Below the pieces are notes generated by a model. It saw only the letters and a list, made by a program, of their open reading frames with translations. It made no database searches and was not told the DNA's origin. This document shows positions 1 to 4,011 of a stretch of 6,904 bases of DNA, one piece after another. This DNA comes from Helicobacteraceae bacterium (GTDB lineage Bacteria; Campylobacterota; Campylobacteria; Campylobacterales; Sulfurimonadaceae). The DNA is taken from the NCBI GenBank assembly GCA_015488855.1, contig WFMY01000266.1, positions 1-6,904 on the forward strand. The letters are read 5' to 3'. The first letter of the stretch is position 1, and each line of letters begins with the position of its first letter. The position numbers were made by a program, and so were the translations under genes.

Positions 1-2
1 TA

Positions 3-116
3 AAATTTTTCTATGCAAGTCCCATCATGAGTATGCTTAATTTTCTTGCAAGAATCGCCCCTTTTGTGGAACCGAATCTTTTATTAGTGGATGCAAAGCC
101 TATTGTGAAAGACTAG
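3..116 (+). CDS. 3' end of an unrecognised plus-strand gene (partial)
   Basis: An open frame enters from the left edge and gives 37 residues ending in ..EPNLLLVDAKPIVKD before a TAG at 114-116. The start lies outside the window. The composition (FLARIAPFVEPNLLLVDA) looks like a real hydrophobic/amphipathic C-terminus, but I do not recognise the family. The last eight codons lie in a 38-bp segment (94-131) that recurs at 1217-1254, where the same frame reads TKPIAKN followed by TAG. There the TAG overlaps the nosL stop as CTAG. This suggests the gene was once the convergent neighbour of nosL, with overlapping stops, before the intervening cassette arrived. Coding status is likely; function is unknown. 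Confidence 0.55.
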   Translation, partial: KFFYASPIMSMLNFLARIAPFVEPNLLLVDAKPIVKD

Positions 117-131
117 TTTCCACCACACTTC
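94..131. repeat. Left copy of a 38-bp duplicated junction (left gene end plus nosL end)
   Basis: This segment matches 1217-1254 at 36 of 38 positions. On the plus strand it encodes the end of the left-hand gene (KPIVKD, stop). On the minus strand it encodes the nosL C-terminal residues KCGGN and stop, although no nosL body precedes them here. The two copies flank the toxin-antitoxin cassette at 132-1216 in direct orientation. Confidence 0.85.
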
Positions 132-133
132 TT

Positions 134-226
134 ACCTCGTTCCCATCGTCCACGATGGGAATGCATATACTATCGATAACTAATGAAGTATACATTCCAA
201 AGCTAGAGCTTAGGAACGAGACAAAG
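134..226 (+). repeat. Structured ~92-bp interspersed repeat, copy 1
   Basis: This is one of three direct copies (also 1006-1097 and 1129-1220). It can fold as a multi-arm structure. An outer stem pairs CTCGTTCC (136-143) with GGAACGAG (213-220). Arm 1 is a 10-bp hairpin (140-149 with 152-161). Arm 2 pairs 158-171 with 187-198 around an AT-rich loop. Arm 3 is AAGCT/AGCTT (200-204 with 207-211). The TTCC and GGAA segments are shared between arms, so alternative pairings compete. The CTCGTTCCCA..TGGGAATGC opening resembles an interspersed repeat style I associate with many Proteobacteria, which is recall and not a search. Copies 1 and 2 are identical across the core. Confidence 0.9.
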
Positions 227-247
227 CATAAGTTCGCTTAAATTTTT

Positions 248-275
248 CTCATTCCACCTCTCCCGAGGTGGAATC
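248..275. repeat. Perfect hairpin, probable degenerate relative of arm 1 of the repeat
   Basis: ATTCCACCTC (251-260) and GAGGTGGAAT (265-274) form a perfect 10-bp stem with loop TCCC. The layout CTC(A)TTCC-stem-GGAATC copies the opening of the ~92-bp repeats (CTCGTTCC-stem-GGAATGC) with a different stem sequence whose base pairing is kept. It lies about 50 bp past the toxin stop on the minus strand and could act as a 3' end of the toxin-antitoxin mRNA. No U-tract follows on either strand, so it is not a standard intrinsic terminator. Between it and the toxin stop (276-326) I see nothing else. Confidence 0.55.
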
Positions 276-326
276 TAAATCATGAAGTACGATGAGGAAG
301 AATTAGAATTATTAAATTTGTATTTT

Positions 327-620
327 TCATTGCCTTTGCATAGCTTTTTTATATACTTCCATCTCATCTCTTTTGCCAACGGCAACAACAAAGATTTCAA
401 CTTTATCATCAATAATTTTGTAAACAATTCTAACTTTTTTATTGTCGACATATGCTTTTCTAAATCCTGTTAAGTCGATATTGGCTTTGTTTCCAAGTTC
501 TTTACCAAGAAGAGGATTTTGTGAAATTTTTTGTAATTTTTTCAATACTAGAGCTGTTGTGCTATGACCTAATGCTTTTAAATCTTTTTTTACATCCTCG
601 TGAAACTCAACCCTATACAT
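327..620 (-). CDS. RelE/ParE-superfamily toxin of a type II TA pair
   Basis: A basic 97-residue protein of normal length for the RelE/ParE fold. The N-terminus YRVEFHEDVKKDLKAL is the typical first strand and helix. The central LTGFRKAYVDNKKVRIVYKI and the C-terminal VEIFVVAVGKRDEMEVYKKA match the conserved beta-sheet core of RelE-like mRNA-cleaving toxins. Known members cleave mRNA at the ribosome, while ParE relatives inhibit gyrase; sequence alone does not separate these here, though the R/K-rich core favours RelE. The start is ATG at 620-618, one base after the antitoxin stop (624-622). There is no clear independent Shine-Dalgarno sequence, so translation is probably coupled to the antitoxin. 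The stop is TGA at 329-327. The gene looks intact. Confidence 0.88.
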   Translation of the reverse strand: MYRVEFHEDVKKDLKALGHSTTALVLKKLQKISQNPLLGKELGNKANIDLTGFRKAYVDNKKVRIVYKIIDDKVEIFVVAVGKRDEMEVYKKAMQRQ

Positions 621-621
621 G

Positions 622-921
622 TTAATCGAGCTTATCTAAGTCTATGTCAAATGATTTTGCCATATCATGCATCGATATAGTATTGTAAGACTTAGAGGTT
701 CTCTTTTGAACAACTTTATATATCTCTTGATGCTCTAGCAGTTCAAGTGCTTCACTCATCCTTTCATAATCATCTTTAGAAACTAAAACAGCTTCAACCT
801 TATTGTTTTTTAAAACAGCTATCTTCTCGAGAGTGCTTTCTTTGATTTGAGCTAAATAGCTTCCAAATTTTTTGGCAAACTCTGATGATGGTATAAGTTC
901 ATTTGATGCATAAGTAATCAT
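622..921 (-). CDS. Phd/YefM-type antitoxin
   Basis: A 99-residue protein directly upstream of the toxin, in the usual antitoxin-first order. The N-terminal half (about residues 1-60) has the Phd/YefM pattern: NELIPSSEFAKKFGSYLAQI, then the KIAVLKNNKVEAVLVSKDDYERM hairpin-and-helix. Family members use this part to dimerise and bind their own promoter. The C-terminal part (about 60-99, acidic, ending FDIDLDKLD) should be the flexible toxin-binding tail. The ATG at 921-919 is preceded by AAGGA (932-928) with 6-nt spacing. A promoter lies about 40 bp upstream (962-990). The pair is probably autorepressed, as in known Phd/YefM systems. It stands apart from the nos genes and looks like an inserted passenger. 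Confidence 0.88.
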   Translation of the reverse strand: MITYASNELIPSSEFAKKFGSYLAQIKESTLEKIAVLKNNKVEAVLVSKDDYERMSEALELLEHQEIYKVVQKRTSKSYNTISMHDMAKSFDIDLDKLD

Positions 922-938
922 AGTGTATCCTTAGAGAA

Positions 939-959
939 ATTTTCCGTAATATTTTCCGT
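939..959 (-). promoter_or_regulatory. Direct repeat at the TA transcription start, candidate antitoxin operator
   Basis: On the minus strand, ACGGAAAAT occurs twice with a 12-bp period (959-951 and 947-939). It begins around the predicted +1 (about 955) and ends before the Shine-Dalgarno sequence. The position and tandem spacing suit an autoregulatory operator for the Phd/YefM-type antitoxin. Known Phd operators are palindromic, so this assignment is inference. Confidence 0.4.
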
Positions 960-961
960 GC

Positions 962-990
962 ATTATAGCATATGATAGCAAATTATCCAA
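962..990 (-). promoter_or_regulatory. Sigma-70-type promoter of the TA operon
   Basis: Read on the minus strand, TTGGAT (990-985) is separated by exactly 17 bp from a perfect TATAAT (967-962). The predicted start site is near 955, giving a leader of about 34 nt before the antitoxin ATG. The -35 box matches consensus at three of six positions, which is usual for Campylobacterota. Confidence 0.65.
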
Positions 991-1005
991 TTACGACGAA
1001 CTTCT

Positions 1006-1097
1006 ACCTCGTTCCCATCGTCCACGATGGGAATGCATATACTATCGATAACTAATGAAGTATACATTCCAAAGCTAGAGCTTAGGAACGAGACAAA
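1006..1097 (+). repeat. Structured ~92-bp interspersed repeat, copy 2
   Basis: The core is identical to copy 1 (134-226), in the same orientation and on the other side of the toxin-antitoxin pair, 872 bp start to start. Recombination between copies 1 and 2 would cleanly remove the toxin-antitoxin genes. The sequence just left of both copies also shares ACTTCT, hinting at a slightly longer duplicated unit. It is separated from copy 3 by a 31-bp spacer (1098-1128) in which I see no feature. Confidence 0.9.
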
Positions 1098-1128
1098 ATT
1101 ATTGGTCTCCTCGTTTTTGTTATGAGTT

Positions 1129-1220
1129 ACCTCGTTCCCATCGTCCACGATGGGAATGCATATACTATCGATAACTAATGAAGTATACATTCCAAAGCTA
1201 GAGCTTTGGAGCGAGACAAA
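1129..1220 (+). repeat. Structured ~92-bp interspersed repeat, copy 3
   Basis: This copy differs from copies 1 and 2 at two positions near its right end: the outer-stem partner reads GGAGCGAG, not GGAACGAG, and a T replaces an A just before it. The outer stem still pairs through a G-U wobble if read as plus-strand RNA. It ends 15 bp from the nosL stop, so on the minus strand copies 3 and 2 form the structured 3' region of the nosL transcript and may serve as its 3' end. No separate U-tract terminator is visible for nosL. Confidence 0.9.
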
Positions 1221-1254
1221 GCCTATTGCGAAAAACTAGTTTCCACCACACTTC
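1217..1254. repeat. Right copy of the 38-bp duplicated junction (intact nosL end)
   Basis: Partner of 94-131, with 2 mismatches. It contains the nosL stop (1238-1236, minus strand) and a plus-strand TAG (1237-1239) overlapping it as CTAG. The plus-strand frame retains TKPIAKN before that TAG but is cut off upstream by repeat copy 3. The repeat ends and the left-hand gene end share a short CAAAGC, which could be the recombination microhomology. Confidence 0.85.
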
Positions 1255-1727
1255 CCAGCACCACATTTCATGACTGGTTTTTGTTTCGTGTCCTTTGCAA
1301 GGATACGCTTGATAATTGCATGATAGCTAAGAAATTGTGTATTTTCTTTGAGCTCATCTTTTGATTTGTATGCTGAATACCCAAAAGACATTGGGGTGAT
1401 GTTGCCTGCAGTGTAGTAAGCTTTTCTTGCATCTATCCATTTTCCATTTTTAGCATCATTTACCCAGATTTTGACGCTGTCTTTGTAAGAAGGGTTTGTG
1501 TCTTTGAGCCAGATAGCCATGCATCCAATATCGTCAAATACATATTGTTTATGGGTCTTTGGATCTTTGAGTTGTACAGTATGCTCACGGTCACTCACAA
1601 CCATAACACAACGCGCACACATATCTCTATCCCAATGTATTTTAGCGATACCTGAGTCAGATTTCTCTTGACAACCTAAAAAAAGAAGCATTAAAAGTGA
1701 GGTAAGGATTAGTTTTATTGTTTTCAT
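1236..1727 (-). CDS. nosL: NosL, copper-binding lipoprotein for NosZ assembly
   Basis: A 163-residue lipoprotein. The N-terminus MKTIKLILTSLLMLLFLGC is a short signal with the lipobox LFLGC, giving lipidation at Cys19 and an envelope location. The mature part has the NosL hallmark C37-A-R-C40 with M42 (MCARCVMVV), the YVFDDIGCM segment (Cys69, Met70) and the WIDARKAYYTAG region near 97-108. Characterised NosL proteins bind Cu(I) and help build the CuZ/CuA sites of NosZ. An extra C-terminal tail, KCGAGKCGGN (Cys155, Cys160), adds possible metal ligands. The start is ATG 1727-1725. No Shine-Dalgarno sequence precedes it, and the -10 box TATACT sits 6 nt upstream, so the mRNA may be leaderless. 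It is divergent from the regulator operon across a shared FNR-type site. The minus-strand region beyond the stop is filled by structured repeats. Confidence 0.9.
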   Translation of the reverse strand: MKTIKLILTSLLMLLFLGCQEKSDSGIAKIHWDRDMCARCVMVVSDREHTVQLKDPKTHKQYVFDDIGCMAIWLKDTNPSYKDSVKIWVNDAKNGKWIDARKAYYTAGNITPMSFGYSAYKSKDELKENTQFLSYHAIIKRILAKDTKQKPVMKCGAGKCGGN

Positions 1728-1733
1728 AATTAA

Positions 1734-1739
1734 AGTATA
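1734..1739 (-). promoter_or_regulatory. nosL -10 box (TATACT), predicted leaderless start
   Basis: On the minus strand TATACT (1739-1734) would occupy -12 to -7 if transcription begins at 1727, the A of the nosL ATG. The FNR-type site centred at 1768.5 then lies exactly at -41.5, the class II activator position. There is no -35 box, as expected for such activation. The combined spacing supports this promoter more than either motif alone. Confidence 0.6.
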
Positions 1740-1761
1740 GCACTCGTGAAATAAAATCTTA

Positions 1762-1775
1762 TTGATATATATCAG
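1762..1775. promoter_or_regulatory. FNR/DNR-type dyad shared by nosL and the regulator operon
   Basis: TTGAT-ATAT-ATCAG matches the FNR-family consensus TTGAT-N4-ATCAA at nine of ten half-site bases. Its centre is 29.5 bp from the nearest edge of the nosL -10 box and 28.5 bp from that of the opposite -10 box (1797-1802). One dimer here could therefore activate both directions as a class II site. The factor could be the Crp/Fnr protein encoded at 2288-2953 or another family member. Confidence 0.7.
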
Positions 1776-1796
1776 AAAGTTTAAATTCTTTTTGAG

Positions 1797-1828
1797 TATA
1801 ATTAACTTCGTTAATAATTGAAAAAAGG
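1797..1828 (+). promoter_or_regulatory. Promoter and ribosome binding site of the small-protein/regulator operon
   Basis: A perfect TATAAT lies at 1797-1802, with predicted start near 1809. It centres the upstream FNR-type dyad at about -40.5. The sequence AAGG (1825-1828), within a longer A-rich run, lies 7 nt before ATG 1836 and fixes that start over the in-frame TTG at 1818, which sits upstream of this Shine-Dalgarno sequence. Confidence 0.65.
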
Positions 1829-1835
1829 CAAAGTA

Positions 1836-2279
1836 ATGACAAAAAAAGTTTTTCTTCTTATACTGAGTGCTAGTTTATCTTTTGGTGCTAGCTTAGACAC
1901 GCCAACAAGGACAGGTGAATTTCCAGCCGAGCAGATGAAGGCACAAAACGCAAAGATTGTAAAGCTCGTAACAAAAGAGATAAAAAAAACCTTACCTCAA
2001 ACAGTAGATAAGTACACCACCTTGACAGATATAGAGGCAAAAGGGACAACACTTTTATATACATTTGAGTTAAATACAGGTGCAAAAAGTGATGAGAGTG
2101 TAGCAAAAGAAGATAGAAGTCGTATGAAAAGAGCAGTTACGGTAGGTGTCTGCCAGTCTTCAAGTAAGTTTTTAGAAGCAGGTATCAACACCTCATATTC
2201 TTACATTAGTGCCAAAACAAAAGTAAAATTATTCCGATTTGATATCTCACAAAAAGATTGTACTGGTTTGGTTCATTAG
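1836..2279 (+). CDS. Small exported protein of unknown function, first gene of the regulator operon
   Basis: A 147-residue protein. Residues 1-18 (MTKKVFLLILSASLSFGA) form a clear Sec signal peptide with likely cleavage after Ala18, so it should be periplasmic. I do not recognise a named family. The mature part starts with a short polar helix region (about 30-58), then shows LLYTFEL and SYSYIS beta-type segments and two cysteines (Cys106 in GVCQSS and Cys142 in KDC) that could form a disulphide. The pattern of a beta strand, a cysteine, a YxY strand and a C-terminal cysteine recurs in small secreted bacterial proteins of unknown role. ATG 1836 is chosen for its Shine-Dalgarno sequence. The regulator start follows 8 nt after the stop, so the genes are surely cotranscribed. 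An envelope role in N2O respiration is possible but only inferred from location. Confidence 0.8.
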   Translation: MTKKVFLLILSASLSFGASLDTPTRTGEFPAEQMKAQNAKIVKLVTKEIKKTLPQTVDKYTTLTDIEAKGTTLLYTFELNTGAKSDESVAKEDRSRMKRAVTVGVCQSSSKFLEAGINTSYSYISAKTKVKLFRFDISQKDCTGLVH

Positions 2280-2287
2280 GTTTTCTT

Positions 2288-2953
2288 TTGTCTCTTAAAG
2301 CTGCCATAAAATCACTAGACTTTTTCAGATCCTTAAGTGAACAAGAGATAGAAAACCTGTCTTCTTATGCACATCTTTATAGATATGCAAATGAGTATAT
2401 CCTTCATTATGAAAATCAGCGTTTAAAGAACTTAGAGTTTTTGGTATCTGGTTCAGCAAAAGTTTACAAGATAGATAAGCATGAAAATGAGATATTTCTT
2501 TATAATATAGCTTCAAACTCCCTTTTGAGTGAGATTACAGACTTTGAAGCACACAGTGTTGTACCCTTTGCAAATATAGCTTTACAAGAGGATTCAAAAA
2601 TCCTTAGTATAGATTATGCACTCTTTAAACGAGAGTTTTTAGATACAAAAAGACTTTGTAGTGAGTTTGCTTATGAAGTTCTAGAGCGTTCCCGCAAGAT
2701 GCAAGACCTGCTTAATAGAGAATTTATTTTTGATGCAGTATCTAAAGTCGCTATGATGCTGAGTTCTGATTTGGAGATGTTTAACAAGCAAAAGAGACAT
2801 GATATCTCTTTGATGCTCCATATCCAACCTGCAACTCTCTCCCGAGTTCTTAACAGACTCAAGCGCAATAATATTATTGGTATAATACATGGACAGGTTG
2901 AAGTCTTAGATGATGAAGCACTTAAAAATATATACGAAGAGGAGATATTGTGA
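2288..2953 (+). CDS. Crp/Fnr-family transcriptional regulator
   Basis: A 221-residue protein from TTG 2288, chosen because AGG (2278-2280, overlapping the previous stop) lies 7 nt upstream. An earlier TTG at 2258 would add 10 residues overlapping the previous gene. Residues about 20-115 form a cNMP-binding-type beta barrel, 117-145 the long dimer helix and about 150-200 a winged helix-turn-helix with DISLMLHIQPATLSRVLNRLKRNNII. It has a single cysteine (Cys124), so it lacks the FNR Fe-S cluster ligands. It also lacks the cAMP-pocket GE..RS motif, so its signal is unknown. Nss-type regulators of the same superfamily mediate nitrate, NO and N2O responses in Wolinella, which makes a similar role plausible. 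The recognition helix has A-T-L-S-R where FNR has E-T-I-S-R. It overlaps the next gene by GTGA. Confidence 0.88.
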   Translation: MSLKAAIKSLDFFRSLSEQEIENLSSYAHLYRYANEYILHYENQRLKNLEFLVSGSAKVYKIDKHENEIFLYNIASNSLLSEITDFEAHSVVPFANIALQEDSKILSIDYALFKREFLDTKRLCSEFAYEVLERSRKMQDLLNREFIFDAVSKVAMMLSSDLEMFNKQKRHDISLMLHIQPATLSRVLNRLKRNNIIGIIHGQVEVLDDEALKNIYEEEIL

Positions 2954-3912
2954 CAAAGATAAAAATTGTTGGCGCATTGATATTTGTGCTTAGTATGTCT
3001 TTAGCGCTATTATCTATCTCTATGAGTAAAAATCATACACAAAATATTGATATTTTATACACCATTAATCAACAAAAAGATTTTACACAAGAGATCTCTA
3101 AAAACATTTTTTATATGTATAAAAATCAAAATCAATCTTCTGCAAAGTTAGATGCATTGATACAAAATTTTATAGATACTATGAACAATAACAATATAGA
3201 TAATACAATCTTTGCTAGTAAAGAGATACAAAAACAAAATGAAAAAATCCTTGTATTATGGAATCAGTTTTACCTTTATGTGCAAAAATTCAGAGATAAT
3301 TCTCAAGTCACTACCTTATATTCCAACATACTATTAGAGGGAATTGTTAAAGATATTTACAATACAAATTTAAAATTACTCATAGATTTTAATAAACTCA
3401 TAAATCTGCATCAACACTACTTTAATGCATCTGAGAAAGAAAACAAAAATATACAGTACACACTTTTCCTCCTCCTAATACTTCTGTTAATCTATCTGTT
3501 TTTTCAAGTAAATATGACCATCGCTTTTATACAAAAATTTTTAACCACCTCAAAAAATATCATAAGCTCTTCAAGTATAGAAAATTTAGAGTACATGGAT
3601 GTTGAGAGGAAAAGTGATGAGGTTCTACAAGCAACAAATAATTTTAACCATATAGTGGATAAGATAAATCACTCCATAGAGTATGCAAGTCAGTCACTTG
3701 AGCACTCTTATAAGTCTTTAGAAGTATGTGAGGACTACATTGAAGAGTTGATGGAACTCTTCAGTGATATGCAAGAAGATAATATAAAAGAAGATGAATT
3801 TACAAAAAAAGAAGATGCCTTGATATTATCTTTAGAGGAGTTAAGCATCTCATCTAAAAATTTAAAAAATATGAAATTAGACTTAGAAAAACTGATTTCA
3901 AAAAGAAAATAA
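2950..3912 (+). CDS. Two-TM sensor-like membrane protein with HAMP-like linker and no output domain
   Basis: A 320-residue protein starting at GTG 2950, overlapping the regulator stop by four bases and preceded by AGGAG (2940-2944). TM1 is about residues 5-23 and TM2 about 169-187. Between them is a roughly 145-residue helical periplasmic region, a size and make-up like the four-helix sensor domains of NarX or chemoreceptors. After TM2 comes a HAMP-like stretch whose second helix reads KSDEVLQATNNFNHIVDKI (221-239), then coiled coil to the end (about 240-320, rich in E, S, L and K). There is no histidine kinase, GGDEF/EAL or methyl-accepting hairpin tip, and the frame ends cleanly in TAA. It may pass an envelope signal to a partner, possibly the cotranscribed regulator. 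Exact function is unknown. Confidence 0.8.
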   Translation: MTKIKIVGALIFVLSMSLALLSISMSKNHTQNIDILYTINQQKDFTQEISKNIFYMYKNQNQSSAKLDALIQNFIDTMNNNNIDNTIFASKEIQKQNEKILVLWNQFYLYVQKFRDNSQVTTLYSNILLEGIVKDIYNTNLKLLIDFNKLINLHQHYFNASEKENKNIQYTLFLLLILLLIYLFFQVNMTIAFIQKFLTTSKNIISSSSIENLEYMDVERKSDEVLQATNNFNHIVDKINHSIEYASQSLEHSYKSLEVCEDYIEELMELFSDMQEDNIKEDEFTKKEDALILSLEELSISSKNLKNMKLDLEKLISKRK

Positions 3913-3920
3913 TCGATATT

Positions 3921-3934
3921 TTGACCTTAGTCAA
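3921..3934. promoter_or_regulatory. FNR/DNR-type dyad upstream of nosZ
   Basis: TTGAC-CTTA-GTCAA is a perfect 5+5 inverted repeat (6+6 counting the flanking T and A), the second TTGA-N6-TCAA site of the window. It starts 8 bp after the sensor gene stop and lies about 78 bp before the nosZ ATG. The spacing to a -10 box is less clear-cut than at the other two sites: TATAAT (3952-3957) would put the centre at -36.5 and TATACT (3960-3965) at -44.5. The -41.5 position would use the weaker TACTAT (3957-3962). Confidence 0.65.
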
Positions 3935-3951
3935 ATTATGGAACTTTATTT

Positions 3952-4006
3952 TATAATACTATACTTTATCATTCAGAAAATTTTAATTTTTGATGAAAAA
4001 AAGGAG
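3952..4006 (+). promoter_or_regulatory. nosZ promoter region and ribosome binding site
   Basis: Overlapping -10-like boxes occur at TATAAT 3952-3957 and TATACT 3960-3965. They are followed by an AT-rich leader and a strong AAGGAG (4001-4006) five bases before ATG 4012. No terminator is visible between the sensor gene and this promoter, so nosZ may also receive readthrough from the upstream operon. Confidence 0.55.
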
Positions 4007-4011
4007 AAGAG

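Noticed and set aside
282..473. 63-residue plus-strand open frame
   Set aside because: It lies antisense over the well-supported toxin gene and looks like low-complexity shadow coding (runs of N, F and I).
963..1190. 75-residue minus-strand open frame with an internally repeated peptide
   Set aside because: It is a read-through of structured repeat copies 2 and 3; the peptide repetition simply mirrors the DNA repeat, and no convincing ribosome binding site or composition supports it.
134..1220. Possible CRISPR array
   Set aside because: The three repeats are about 92 bp, not 24-40 bp. Spacings are 779 and 31 bp, and there are no cas genes. The internal dyads fit an interspersed structured repeat instead.
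1818..1835. Upstream TTG start for the small exported protein
   Set aside because: It would place the Shine-Dalgarno AAGG inside the coding region and add the basic MKKGKV before a complete signal peptide. ATG 1836 with 7-nt spacing is better.
2258..2287. Upstream TTG start for the Crp/Fnr regulator
   Set aside because: It would overlap the previous gene by 22 nt and add a hydrophobic N-terminal stretch unlike family members. TTG 2288 follows AGG at suitable distance.
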